From positions 2,256,691-2,320,690 of the forward strand of contig NZ_KB933398.1 in the NCBI RefSeq assembly GCF_000392615.1: a stretch of 64,000 nucleotides of DNA, written 5' to 3'. Of this stretch, positions 1 to 8,479 are shown piece after piece; position 1 is the first letter of the stretch; every line of letters begins with the position of its first letter. Below the pieces are notes generated by a model. It saw only the letters and a list, made by a program, of their open reading frames with translations, made no database searches and was not told the origin of the DNA. A program made the position numbers and the translations under genes. Source of the stretch: Lysinibacillus sphaericus OT4b.31 (lineage in GTDB: Bacteria; Bacillota; Bacilli; Bacillales_A; Planococcaceae).

Positions 1-287
1 TTTTTGAACGAAGCCTTTCTCAAAAGGCCATGGGAAGCATTACGGAATTGGAATTTAACAGTGCAGAGGCAATTAAGCAATGTGCAAAAATAGGGATGGG
101 CATCGCCATATTGCCTGAAATGGCCGTGGCGGCAGAGCTGAATCGTGGTGAGTTGGTTCCACTGCCGTGGGATTTGACAGCCGTCTCCTTTGCTACCCAA
201 ATGTTTTGGCATGAAGAGAAATGGATGTCCCCCGCCATTGAAGCCTTTTTGGACTTAACCAGAGAGACCTTCCTGACCCATCCGTAA
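1..287 (+). CDS. LysR-family regulator, C-terminal part (5' end outside window)
   Basis: The frame is open from the first bases of the window, so only the end of the protein is seen (about 95 residues). The stretch around GMGIAILPEMAVAAEL, followed by residues on getting to a W-rich tail (MFWHEEKWMSP), is typical of the end of the LysR substrate-binding domain, where the last strand and helix of the effector pocket lie. The N-terminal winged helix is outside the window, so the target and ligand cannot be inferred. No clear terminator follows. Confidence 0.75.
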   Translation, partial: FERSLSQKAMGSITELEFNSAEAIKQCAKIGMGIAILPEMAVAAELNRGELVPLPWDLTAVSFATQMFWHEEKWMSPAIEAFLDLTRETFLTHP

Positions 288-611
288 AGAAAAAACTGGA
301 TGTCAATTAAGTGAAAAAGTCGCACCACGAAAAAAGCTAATTCTTTTAACAGATGATTAAGATGCGCACGCAATGAAAATAGTCATAAATAATTGCGGCC
401 CGTTTACGTATAGTCTTTGAAATATAAAGCGAAACTGCAATCAGCGGGATTTTCTTCATCCCCCGCTGATTGTTAGTTGAACCAATCGGGCTATTACGGC
501 GTTGATCGATCACCAGTTTACGCATTCTCCTCTTTCCACTTGAGGTGGCGTCTTCCTGACCAAGTCGCTATCATTCCTATTTTTTATAAATTATGGCACT
601 AAAAAATTGAG
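288..611. other. Intergenic stretch with one strong hairpin, no gene seen
   Basis: No supported gene. The only clear structure is an inverted repeat at 439-471 with 10-bp arms (AATCAGCGGG / CCCGCTGATT). It has no T-run on either side, so it is not a canonical intrinsic terminator. It may still insulate the plus-strand LysR gene from the minus-strand genes that follow. Confidence 0.4.
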
Positions 612-941
612 TTACATAACATATATATAACTACTTATTGTTAATATAACAAATATTAATAAACTTCTGATTTTACTTTTCTTCCATATAGTTAACATTG
701 ACAAGATTCCGCCTAAAAACATTAAAGTAATACCCATTATTTTCATGATGCTTACTCCAAATAAAGTTCCTAAATGTGCAAAAAAAGATCCTATTACGAT
801 AAAACCAATTGTAAAAATAAAACGGCGGGACCTAAAATCATGCATGGCTGATTTTCTATCGTCCGTATTCATTTTTAAATAACCTCTAACAACCATAAAT
901 GTTGGTATGCCCCAAATAATGACAAAATTCACAAGGGACAT
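612..941 (-). CDS. Small integral membrane protein, unknown function
   Basis: A 109-residue protein with about four hydrophobic segments: an N-terminal one starting at residue 2, two central ones flanking a GTLFGVS turn, and a C-terminal one. A short basic loop (DDRKSAMHDFRSRRF) follows the first. The start at 941 is chosen because GAGGAAA lies 9 nt upstream. An in-frame ATG 30 nt further upstream has no ribosome site. I do not recognise the family. It lies in a minus-strand run of small membrane proteins. Confidence 0.6.
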   Translation of the reverse strand: MSLVNFVIIWGIPTFMVVRGYLKMNTDDRKSAMHDFRSRRFIFTIGFIVIGSFFAHLGTLFGVSIMKIMGITLMFLGGILSMLTIWKKSKIRSLLIFVILTISSYIYVM

Positions 942-1032
942 AGTATCTTTCCTCAATAGTCTTACCCCCATTTAGTGTAAACAGCTCAATGATCTACTAG
1001 TAAAGCTTCGTCCGTTTCGCAACTTCTTTCTA

Positions 1033-1281
1033 TCAGAAAATACTATCAATCGTCATCAAGTCCCAAACTTCCTTGATTCGTTTGCCATCAAGGTTTACTT
1101 TTCGAAGTAAATTTTCAACATCTTCTCCTATGATTTCACTTGCAGAATCATAGAACTTCCAAAACATATACCGACCTGTTCCATGACCTATATAGTAATT
1201 TTCCTTTTTATAAATGAAATGTATCTCTCTACCCATATGTAAATCTTCAAGAAATTCTTCATATTTGTAATCATTCATCAT
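1033..1281 (-). CDS. Small soluble hypothetical protein
   Basis: 82 residues, acidic and rich in aromatic residues, with no membrane segment or signal peptide. A ribosome site AAGGGAG lies 5 nt before the first of two tandem ATG codons. The central part (HFIYKKENYYIGHG) looks like a small beta-rich domain. I do not recognise the family and infer no function. Neighbours are membrane proteins on the same strand but are separated by more than 60 nt, so an operon is not certain. Confidence 0.6.
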   Translation of the reverse strand: MMNDYKYEEFLEDLHMGREIHFIYKKENYYIGHGTGRYMFWKFYDSASEIIGEDVENLLRKVNLDGKRIKEVWDLMTIDSIF

Positions 1282-1343
1282 TTAAACTCCCTTCGTTCAA
1301 CAAAAAGAACGTTGACCCTTTCTTGAATCAAAGTCCCCGTGAG

Positions 1344-1945
1344 TTAAATAGTATTTGATGCTTCGGCTTCCATTGTCTGTTTTTGTAAGTTGAATATTTT
1401 TATCGTTGCTTTCCCTAATAAAAATCCAAGAATTCCTCCAAGAATGTTAAGTAGCATGTAGCCAATTTCCATACCCGTATGGCGTGGCACAACTAATCCA
1501 AGCCCGCTAAAAAGAAGTCGGGAAATTTCGATTGTCATACAACTGAAAATAACCATAGCAATTACTTTCTTTATATTATGTAAATTGAACAGAGCTACAT
1601 ACATGCCCAGGGGAATGAATAGTAACACGTTATAAAATACAGCCAAAGATCCCCCATTAAAATCTTGAACTGTATCGTATCATATATGCCAAACCAGTCA
1701 TTCGTTGATATAAATGTACTACCCATGTCAGTTGGATTTTGAGGAGGAAGTGTAATTCCACCAAATTTTATTTGAATTAAACTCATTAAATAAAAGAGGA
1801 AACTAGATAAAAGAACTCTTCTTACATAACTTCTATTTATTTTTCTAAAATAATCAAGAAATATATCTATAAACATATAAACAAGCAACAGTAAGAAACC
1901 TAAAGGAATAATATTGTAAAGAATGTATGTTGAAAATATATATTT
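1344..1945 (-). pseudogene. VanZ-like membrane protein, frameshifted
   Basis: Two overlapping minus-strand frames give one VanZ-like protein when joined near position 1640. The first contributes the N-terminal membrane segments and an FGIYDTIQFKIL-like stretch. The second continues with NVLLFIPLGMYVALF, the hallmark NxLLFIPLG segment of the VanZ family, and two more membrane helices ending near 1344. The upstream frame is open to 1945, where no ATG is available, so the 5' end may also be damaged. VanZ relatives are associated with glycopeptide resistance, but most chromosomal copies have no proven role. A single sequencing error could also explain the break. Confidence 0.6.
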
Positions 1946-2047
1946 TCAACTCTTATATTTTGCAATCAATACTCATTCTACTTTTTTTGACAATATAAGG
2001 CAACTAAAATTATTCCACGATTGCTCTTCAACCAAAAATCATTCAGC

Positions 2048-2362
2048 CTACTTTACTGTTCTGTCACGATAAACAATCAAAGTAATTGCATTTAATAGGA
2101 TGGTAACGATGACAAGAATTGCCGCTACGAAAGCCACAGCACCCATTGTGTCCATAAGAGCAGACCAATCCTCAATCTTTACTAGATGATAGTTATAGAA
2201 AATCTGGAAACATAGCGAAATAGCACAAGCACTGATGCTCAAAATGGCAAGACCGCCCCATTTGCTATGACCATGCTTTTCATATCGCATAAGATTTACA
2301 ACAGGAAGAATCCAAGCAATTAGTCCAAGTACGAGACTTCCAATATTAAGCAAACTAATCAT
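2048..2362 (-). CDS. Small four-helix membrane protein
   Basis: 104 residues with about four hydrophobic helices: residues 1-22, 36-55, 70-88 and an overlapping C-terminal helix. It ends in a short basic tail (YRDRTVK). A GHSKWGGLAILSI segment separates helices one and two. The ribosome site AAAGGGGATT lies just upstream of the start. Similar short Bacillus proteins are sometimes labelled cytochrome-oxidase-subunit-IV-like on weak grounds; I see no metal ligand or subunit partner here and leave the function open. Confidence 0.6.
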   Translation of the reverse strand: MISLLNIGSLVLGLIAWILPVVNLMRYEKHGHSKWGGLAILSISACAISLCFQIFYNYHLVKIEDWSALMDTMGAVAFVAAILVIVTILLNAITLIVYRDRTVK

Positions 2363-2490
2363 ATCTTAATCCCCTTTGTGTTTTCTTTCTTGTTCAGCAA
2401 TGCTGCTCCTTTAATTGAAGAAAAATAAGAGTTATCTAAACCGCTCATAAGCTTCAAGTAAAGCGCTGTGGCGGGTTGAAGAAAGATTTT

Positions 2491-2934
2491 TTATTTCATT
2501 TCATAATCATGTTTCATTATAATTTGCATTGTCAGAGCGATACTAATTAAAGTAACGATTAGTATTAATATCCTTTCCTCATTATTCAAATGAAATCCAT
2601 AAATAATACTCAAGCAAATCACACAACTTAACGAGTTTAAGCCGAAAAAAAGTCCCCAAATGATAGCCTTAAATCTTTTATAGGCCCTACTACCTGTTAA
2701 ATACCTAATATAAAAAAAGCAAACCAAACCTATCCCTACTATTATAAGCAATGACTTTATGAAAGAAGATGTTAAGGTGATCGGCTCTTCCCAAGGCATA
2801 TCAATAAAAATAATGTTAGAGAAATTAGTCAAATGGAAAACAAAGACACAGAGAAGAACATAATAGAATAAAACCCACTCGACTACATAGATCATCGGGA
2901 ATATAAGCTTTTTCCACATTTTCTTACCTACCAT
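2491..2934 (-). CDS. Four-helix membrane protein, unknown
   Basis: 147 residues from the chosen start. Hydrophobic segments lie near residues 10-35, 58-78, 93-113 and 118-136, and the protein ends in a charged tail. The start at 2934 (MVGKKMWKK) is preferred to the ATG 18 nt upstream because GGAGG lies 11 nt before it and actually overlaps the codons that follow the upstream ATG. I do not recognise the family. It closes the minus-strand group of small membrane proteins. Confidence 0.55.
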   Translation of the reverse strand: MVGKKMWKKLIFPMIYVVEWVLFYYVLLCVFVFHLTNFSNIIFIDMPWEEPITLTSSFIKSLLIIVGIGLVCFFYIRYLTGSRAYKRFKAIIWGLFFGLNSLSCVICLSIIYGFHLNNEERILILIVTLISIALTMQIIMKHDYEMK

Positions 2935-3006
2935 CTTGTTTATTTCCTCCATAAACTTTCTAGATTATAAATTTTGACGGGTAAAATTGGTAAAAGTTCC
3001 ATAACT

Positions 3007-3037
3007 GTAATCAAACTCAAAAATTGAGTTTGATTAC
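3007..3037. repeat. Perfect 14-bp inverted repeat
   Basis: GTAATCAAACTCAA and its exact reverse complement, separated by AAA. There is no T-run on either strand, so it is not an ordinary terminator. It abuts a dispersed repeat (3039-3136) and an IS110 scrap, so it may be an insertion scar or recombination target rather than a regulatory hairpin. Confidence 0.7.
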
Positions 3038-3038
3038 G

Positions 3039-3136
3039 TTCCGTTGATTTCCGCTACAGCGGACGCTTTTCGCGGCCATGGCTTCAGTCTCCTCGTCGCT
3101 ACGCTCCTGTGGGGCCTTCAACTCATGCTATTCCCG
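3039..3136 (+). repeat. Dispersed ~95-bp repeat, copy 1
   Basis: This block matches the reverse complement of 36849-36941 over nearly its whole length. The shared features are a TTTCCGC...GCGGACGCTTTT inverted motif, then a block of about 40 nt containing GGCTTCAGTCTCCTCGTCGC, then CTCATGCTATTC. It is much richer in GC than its surroundings. Both copies sit against transposase scraps. A 77-residue open frame crosses it but is not supported as a gene. Confidence 0.8.
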
Positions 3137-3139
3137 CAG

Positions 3140-3296
3140 AATTCTTTAATTTTAGTCGCTAAAGTTTCTGTATCAACTATCAAGACCTCTTCTGAAGTAG
3201 GAAATGCTTGTAATGTTTTTAAAGAAACATCTGAATATAAGTCTCCAAAAACCTTACTATATTCAGGGAAAACTTGATCTAAAACTGCCTGGAATT
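3140..3296 (-). mobile_element. IS110-family transposase fragment
   Basis: The minus strand reads, without a start codon, QAVLDQVFPEYSKVFGDLYS and then SLKTLQAFPTSEEVL. This matches the central part of IS110-family transposases, where VFPE(Y/F)..VF and SL..L..(Y/F)P(T/S).E are conserved. Only about 50 residues remain, so the element is inactive. Downstream on its strand it runs into the dispersed repeat, and upstream into a truncated acetyltransferase. It probably entered that gene and then decayed. Confidence 0.6.
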
Positions 3297-3301
3297 GTAG
3301 A

Positions 3302-3418
3302 AATAAAGTGATACAAAAATGCGGTTTTTATTTTAATGGAGAAATGGAGATCGACAACCAAACGCATTATCATTACACACTTAACAAAGCACAATGGAAA
3401 AGTGAAAATAATCACTAA
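3302..3418 (+). pseudogene. GNAT acetyltransferase, C-terminal remnant
   Basis: An open plus-strand frame with no start reads NKVIQKCGFYFNGEMEIDN, then HYHYTLNKAQW and a stop. This is the usual end of a GNAT acetyltransferase: the acetyl-CoA-contacting (V)IxKxGF helix-strand, then the last strand ending in H-x-Y-x-L-x-K-x-x-W. The first two-thirds of the gene are missing, apparently displaced by the adjacent IS110 scrap and repeat. A terminator hairpin still follows. Confidence 0.55.
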
Positions 3419-3431
3419 GGCTATTGCAAGT

Positions 3432-3462
3432 GCTTTACTTCGATAAGAAGTAGAGCCTTTTT
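3432..3462 (+). terminator. Intrinsic terminator after GNAT remnant
   Basis: GCTTTACTTC and GAAGTAGAGC pair (one G-T pair) around a GATAA loop and are followed by CTTTTT. It is positioned just after the stop of the acetyltransferase remnant and is presumably its original terminator. Confidence 0.65.
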
Positions 3463-3667
3463 CACGTTCTACTTAAAGTCCGAACAAGCTGAGAACTGAT
3501 TTATGTAAGAAACCTCAAAGTATATACCTTAGATTGTGATGTTGAAACTTTTTCTAGTGTAATTACGTATAAAGTAAAGTTCAAAAAATTTCAAAATTAA
3601 GAAGGTGTTAACAAATTAATAAAAGCAATAATAAGGTCGGAAAAATTAACAATTAAAGGGAAATTAA

Positions 3668-5149
3668 ATGATGACAAGAAAACACTTTTCAATCGTTAAA
3701 ATGTTCGTAATCGCCATAGTCATGCTCATGACAAATGTTAACGGTATGGTATGGGCAAACGAAAATGAGTCTACAGCTAGTAATCTAGATATTTCTAAAA
3801 TTGATGCGTTTATGTCACATGAAATAGAAAGATTGCACATTCCCGGTGCTTCATTGGCCATCGTAAAAGGAAATCAGGTGGAATACTTGCAAGGATATGG
3901 TGTTTCGAGCCCAGATGGAACAGCAATGACAGCGCAAACGCCAGTTGTTATTGGCTCGGTTAGTAAATCATTTACAGCGCTAGCCATTATGCAGCTAGTG
4001 GAACAAGGAAAAATCAATCTAGAAGATCCAGTACAATCAGTGATACCGTGGTTTCAATTAGCAGATAAAGAGGCATCAAAAAAAATCACCATTCAACACT
4101 TATTAAATCAAACAAGCGGTCTTTCTACATTTGATGGTCAAGTAGCGATATCACAAGGAGATAGCACAGTAAAAGAACATATAGAAGGTTTGGCTAATAC
4201 AGTATTGACATTCCCGGTTGGTAAGCAATATCAATATTCGAATTTAAATTACAGCATCCTAGGTGCAGTCATCGAAGAAGTTACACATAAATCGTATACA
4301 GCGTATATAAAGGAATACGTATTCAAACCACTTGCAATGAACAATAGCTATGCGGACCCTATAGATGATTTAAACAATACAATTGCGGTAGGCTATCAAA
4401 CTGTCTTTGGATTTAAGATGCCAACTGAGCAATTAAACCACCAAGGAACTGTTGCTTCTGGTTACATTATTTCCAGTGTGGAAGATATGGCAAATTACAT
4501 GATCGCACAATTGAATCAGGGACAGTTCAAAGGAAGAAGTATTTTATCAGCAAATGCCATAGATACAATGCATCATCCATCAGCACTCGTTGGCAATGAT
4601 ACTTACTATGCTATGGGATGGGAAGTGAATGATGTAATCGCCCATAATGGCTGGACAGAAAACACCTACTCAAAAGTCATGTTAGATGGGGAGTATGGCA
4701 TCAGTCTACTTATCAATTCCATGGATTATTTCAATCTGAATGAATATGAAGCAATAACGAGCGGCATTCACAAGCTGGTCCATAATGAAGAACCTGCTAT
4801 ATCTACAAGCAATCCATTTATGAAATATATCATTTTGGATATGATTTTACTGGCCATCATTGCTTACATTGTTTGGTCTGCTTATAGAATTTTTAAACCT
4901 AAAAAACGGAAAGTAATGACCATTCGTGTTATTTTAAATGGCTTGTCTATAGGCGTATTCCATTTGCTACTTCCATTGATTATTTTAATTGGTTTCCCAA
5001 GATTATTTGGTCCGTTGTCTACGACAACATTATTTGCTCCAGGTATAGGGCATTTGTTTTTTTTACTACCTTTGTTCCTGTTAATTGTGGGAATCGCTAA
5101 AATAGGTATTGGCATTAAAGAAAAATACGTTCAGCAAGATGTCATTTGA
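3668..5149 (+). CDS. Membrane-anchored serine hydrolase (class C beta-lactamase / penicillin-binding fold)
   Basis: 493 residues. A signal peptide or anchor occupies about residues 8-30. The PF00144 domain follows to about residue 370, with the nucleophile motif SVSK at 97-100, the YSN motif at 190-192 and HNG near 326-328 as the third motif. Three hydrophobic helices (about 382-405, 418-445, 450-480) end the protein. The catalytic domain should therefore face outside and be held at the membrane. Relatives include D-aminopeptidases, esterases and FmtA/PbpE-like proteins; the substrate is not predictable. The ribosome site AAAGGG precedes tandem ATG codons. It is monocistronic, with no regulator nearby. 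Confidence 0.85.
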   Translation: MMTRKHFSIVKMFVIAIVMLMTNVNGMVWANENESTASNLDISKIDAFMSHEIERLHIPGASLAIVKGNQVEYLQGYGVSSPDGTAMTAQTPVVIGSVSKSFTALAIMQLVEQGKINLEDPVQSVIPWFQLADKEASKKITIQHLLNQTSGLSTFDGQVAISQGDSTVKEHIEGLANTVLTFPVGKQYQYSNLNYSILGAVIEEVTHKSYTAYIKEYVFKPLAMNNSYADPIDDLNNTIAVGYQTVFGFKMPTEQLNHQGTVASGYIISSVEDMANYMIAQLNQGQFKGRSILSANAIDTMHHPSALVGNDTYYAMGWEVNDVIAHNGWTENTYSKVMLDGEYGISLLINSMDYFNLNEYEAITSGIHKLVHNEEPAISTSNPFMKYIILDMILLAIIAYIVWSAYRIFKPKKRKVMTIRVILNGLSIGVFHLLLPLIILIGFPRLFGPLSTTTLFAPGIGHLFFLLPLFLLIVGIAKIGIGIKEKYVQQDVI

Positions 5150-5289
5150 CGCATAGAACGAATGCCAAAAACAGTCATATCAGGAGAGAAAAGCTGCGAG
5201 GCTCCTGCGTAAAAATGAGTTTTGCAACGGTAAAATAGCGAAAGAGGAGACGAAACAGTTCGTTCATTACTTTTTAATAGCTACAGTGT

Positions 5290-5335
5290 AAGACAAGTCC
5301 TTTCTAAAATTTTGTGAGATGACTTGTCTTTTGTG
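5290..5335 (+). terminator. Probable terminator
   Basis: AAGACAAGTC and GACTTGTCTT form a perfect 10-bp stem around a loop of about 21 nt, followed by a short T-rich stretch. It lies 140 nt after the serine hydrolase stop and before the acetyltransferase, and can serve the former. Confidence 0.5.
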
Positions 5336-5509
5336 ATTTAAAACTCTCTGACGCTGGAAATTTCCATATATCCCGAATGAAACAAGCGCAACGATTCTGA
5401 GGATAGCGCGACAGGATTTTTGGTAATATTTGTAGAACCAATATCTGTAGCCCAAGAAAGTTAAGTAAAACACAGGGGTGTCATATTGGAGATAAAGGGA
5501 GTCGATGGA

Positions 5510-6058
5510 ATGGGATATGATCGTGAAAAATTAATGATTACGACGGAAAGACTGGTCCTTAGATTATTTCAAACATCCGATGCCGAAGCGGTCGCGACGC
5601 TGTGCAATAATTATCATATTTACAAAAATACATTGTATTTACCTTACCCATATAGTTTAAACGATGCATTATCATGGATGGAGCACCATTATGATAATTT
5701 TATGGGAGATCAATCGTATGAGTTTGCGGTAACAGACAAGGACAGTGGTGAAGTATTGGGCGCTATTGCATTATCGAACAATCCCAGCTTTAACCAAGGA
5801 GAACTAGCCTATTGGATTGGCGAACCTTATTGGGGCAATGGCTATGCAACCGAGGCAGCGCAAGCAATTTTACAATTTGCTTTTAAAGAAAAGAAGCTGC
5901 ACAAAGTGTTTGCCCGCTATTTTTCATCAAATCCTGCTTCAGGAAAAGTGATGGAGAAGATTGGCATGGAAAAGGAAGGGACTTTAAAGGACCATGTTAT
6001 GAAAGATGGTAAATATGAGGATTTGGTATATTACGGAATTATTAAAGAAAAGGCTTAA
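5510..6058 (+). CDS. GNAT N-acetyltransferase, RimJ/RimL type
   Basis: 182 residues. The N-terminal TTERLVLRLFQTSDAEAV, the mid-protein GEVLGAIALS strand, the WIGEPYWGNGYATEAAQA segment containing the acetyl-CoA-binding Q/R-x-x-G-x-G/A-like turn, and the NPASGKVMEKIGMEKEG end are all classic for RimJ/RimL-like acetyltransferases. These use acetyl-CoA to acetylate ribosomal-protein N-termini or small amines. The start at 5510 is chosen because AAAGGGAG lies 8 nt upstream; an in-frame TTG at 5486 has none. A terminator follows within 10 nt of the stop. Confidence 0.85.
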   Translation: MGYDREKLMITTERLVLRLFQTSDAEAVATLCNNYHIYKNTLYLPYPYSLNDALSWMEHHYDNFMGDQSYEFAVTDKDSGEVLGAIALSNNPSFNQGELAYWIGEPYWGNGYATEAAQAILQFAFKEKKLHKVFARYFSSNPASGKVMEKIGMEKEGTLKDHVMKDGKYEDLVYYGIIKEKA

Positions 6059-6067
6059 CATGGCATA

Positions 6068-6107
6068 AAGCGTATTCGAATACTTTTTTTCGAATAGGCT
6101 TTTTTTA
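6068..6107 (+). terminator. Intrinsic terminator
   Basis: AAGCGTATTCG pairs with CGAATAGGCTT and is followed by a run of seven T residues. It lies 10 nt after the GNAT gene. Confidence 0.85.
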
Positions 6108-6353
6108 TTGGAGAAAATCGATTCATTAAAAATCAGTGCTAAATATGCCAAAAAATCTTTCGCATAAACGGGCAATAGTTGACTCTCGTTGCATAGATGG
6201 CAACACTTTTTGCTGACATACAAAAAGGAAATAAAGACGTTCCTTTTGCTGAAAATATCATATAAGTTATAGTGTAATTTTCACTTTAAATGTAAGTGAA
6301 TGACATTTTTTACTATGAAAAAGAATTTGACTAAAAAATTATTATAAAATACA

Positions 6354-6382
6354 TTGAATTTTCTATCTTTTTTGACTATAAT
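6354..6382 (+). promoter_or_regulatory. Sigma-A-type promoter of the hyu operon
   Basis: TTGAAT at 6354-6359 and a perfect TATAAT at 6377-6382 are separated by exactly 17 nt. The predicted transcript start near 6389 lies about 10 nt upstream of a palindromic operator and 50 nt upstream of the first gene. A weaker alternative (TTGACT at 6327) lies just upstream. Confidence 0.7.
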
Positions 6383-6398
6383 CTATTTAATTCTAAAT

Positions 6399-6423
6399 GG
6401 AACAGTGTTCCTATAATCGGAAC
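6399..6423 (+). promoter_or_regulatory. Palindromic operator, probably for the operon's IclR regulator
   Basis: GGAACAGTGTTCC at 6399-6411 is a perfect palindrome (5-bp arms, 3-nt centre). A further half-site GGAAC follows at 6419-6423. It sits at about +10 to +35 relative to the predicted start, where a bound protein would block transcription. GGAAC/GTTCC palindromes resemble published IclR-family boxes. Assignment to the IclR gene at 10175 is an inference from position. Confidence 0.6.
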
Positions 6424-6439
6424 AGAAGGGGATGAGGAT

Positions 6440-8476
6440 TTGAAAATAGCAACAGATATTGGTGGCACTTTTACCGATTTAGTATTCACAGATGAAAAGG
6501 GGAATCTTCATTTTGATAAGGGGCATACAACGCCAGGCCATTTTGAGGATGGGATTTTAAATGTCTTAAGTCGACATGTAACGGAACAATCGCTGGTCGA
6601 GTCATTTATTCATGGTTCGACAGTTATTATTAACACATTAACGGAAAGAAAAGGGGGAGTAGTTGGGTTAATCACGACGAAAGGCTTTCGTGATGTCTTA
6701 GAAATCGCTCGGGGAAATCGACCAGATTTGTACAATTTTAAATATATAAAGCCGCAACCTTTTGTAGAGCGCTATTTAAGACAAGAAATCGATGAAAGAA
6801 TCGATTTTAAAGGAAATATCATGAAAGCGCTTAACATTGATGAAGTAGGTCCGTTAGTAAATAAATTTAAAGCATGGGGTGTTGAAGCAATTGCCATTTC
6901 ATTTATTCACGGCTATAAAAATCCACTACATGAAAGACAATTAAAAGAAGAAATTTTAAAAATTTGGCCAGAGGTCTATATAACCCTTTCTAGCGAAACC
7001 ATTAAAGAATATCGAGAGTATGAAAGAACCAATACAACCGTCTTGAATTCATATGTAAAACCTATTGCACATGCTTATTTAAAAAGTTTGAAAGAAAAGT
7101 TAGGGACAATTGGTATTACACAACATTTAAAAATTATGCAATCCAATGGGGGGACGACCAGTTTTGGTAAAGCAATGGAGTTGCCAATCAACCTCGTTGA
7201 ATCTGGTCCTGTTGCGGGCATGTTCGGTGCTGCTAAATTAGGACAGCTTCTCAATGAATCGAATATTATCGCTTTTGATGTTGGCGGAACGACGGCTAAA
7301 TGTTCGCTGATTACCGACGGCAAAGTGAATGTCACAACAGATTACTATATAGAAAAAAACGACAAGTTTGCAGGTTATCCCATTAAAACACCCGTTGTCG
7401 ATATTGTGGAGATTGGCAATGGGGGAGGTTCCATTGCAAGAGTCGACCAATTTGGCTCATTAAAAGTAGGTCCAGATTCTGCTGGAGCGAACCCAGGCCC
7501 TGTGGCATATGGCTTAGGCAATACACAACCTACCATTACGGATGCGAATGTCTTTTTAGGCAAACTATCATTAGCCAACTTTGATCATCCAGTAGCCATG
7601 AACAAAATTGAAGAGGCGCTTATGCAATCGATTGCCAGACCATTTAATGTTACGGCTGAAGAGGCGGCCCAAGGAATTTTAGATATAGCCAATTCAAATA
7701 TGTTAAATGCGCTTAAGTTAATCTCTATTCGTAAAGGCTATGACCCAGCGGAGTTTACAATGGTGGCCTTTGGTGGCGGCGGTCCACTACATGCTATTCA
7801 TTTAGCACAGGAGTTAGGGATGAAAAAAGTCATTATTCCATATGGTTCATCCGTTTTTTCAGCATTAGGTATGATGATGACCGAATACCGACAAGATTAT
7901 ATCCAAACCAATTTATTGAATTTCCATAAAGATCATTTAGCCGAAATTCAACGAAATATGAAAGAAGTGATGCAAAAAGCCTATGCTGAAGCACCTTTAT
8001 CAACAGAACACTATCATTTTGAAATGAATTACGATTTACGTTATAAAGGACAGGAACACGCTGTAAAGTTAAACTCATCCAATGGACGTCTCGATGAAGC
8101 GGAACTACAGCGCTTAACAGCAGACTTCCATATTAAACATCAGCAAGAATTTTCTTTTGAGCTACCTCAAACACCGATTGAGCTAGTGAATCTTCATCTC
8201 ACGATTTATGGCAAAGACGAAGCTGTTCAGTTTAAGGAATTAGATTTCTCGCACATTGATGGTACAACTTGCATGAAATTGACACGTCAATTATATGTAA
8301 AACACACGGGTTGGGTAGATGTAAATGTCTATGATCAACAAAAGTTAGTGCCCGGCTATGTGATTCAAGGTCCAGCCATTGTCGAAAATTCTAGCTCTAC
8401 GGTAGTAATCAATGACAAGCAGTCCATTAAAATGGATAAATACGGCAATCTAATTGTAGAGATGGAGGGGAAGTAA
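6440..8476 (+). CDS. hyuA: Hydantoinase A / oxoprolinase subunit A family protein
   Basis: 678 residues, the usual length of the ATP-binding HyuA subunit. It begins with the phosphate-binding ATDIGGTFTDLVF motif of the hydantoinase/oxoprolinase N-terminal domain. A second ATPase motif (DVGGTTAKCSL) lies near residue 280, GGGGPLHA near residue 450, and the protein ends in the C-terminal beta domain. With HyuB it should catalyse ATP-dependent ring opening of a hydantoin, N-methylhydantoin, 5-oxoproline or related cyclic amide. The start is TTG at 6440 behind GGGGATGAGG; a nearby ATG at 6432 runs into a stop after three codons. First gene of a five-gene operon, 3 nt before hyuB. Confidence 0.9.
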   Translation: MKIATDIGGTFTDLVFTDEKGNLHFDKGHTTPGHFEDGILNVLSRHVTEQSLVESFIHGSTVIINTLTERKGGVVGLITTKGFRDVLEIARGNRPDLYNFKYIKPQPFVERYLRQEIDERIDFKGNIMKALNIDEVGPLVNKFKAWGVEAIAISFIHGYKNPLHERQLKEEILKIWPEVYITLSSETIKEYREYERTNTTVLNSYVKPIAHAYLKSLKEKLGTIGITQHLKIMQSNGGTTSFGKAMELPINLVESGPVAGMFGAAKLGQLLNESNIIAFDVGGTTAKCSLITDGKVNVTTDYYIEKNDKFAGYPIKTPVVDIVEIGNGGGSIARVDQFGSLKVGPDSAGANPGPVAYGLGNTQPTITDANVFLGKLSLANFDHPVAMNKIEEALMQSIARPFNVTAEEAAQGILDIANSNMLNALKLISIRKGYDPAEFTMVAFGGGGPLHAIHLAQELGMKKVIIPYGSSVFSALGMMMTEYRQDYIQTNLLNFHKDHLAEIQRNMKEVMQKAYAEAPLSTEHYHFEMNYDLRYKGQEHAVKLNSSNGRLDEAELQRLTADFHIKHQQEFSFELPQTPIELVNLHLTIYGKDEAVQFKELDFSHIDGTTCMKLTRQLYVKHTGWVDVNVYDQQKLVPGYVIQGPAIVENSSSTVVINDKQSIKMDKYGNLIVEMEGK

Positions 8477-8479
8477 ATC

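Noticed and set aside
3044-3277. 77-codon plus-strand frame
   Set aside because: It runs through the dispersed repeat and opposite the IS110 scrap.
6432-6443. ATG at 6432 as start of hyuA
   Set aside because: It is in another frame and meets a stop after three codons; the TTG at 6440 gives the family-typical N-terminus.
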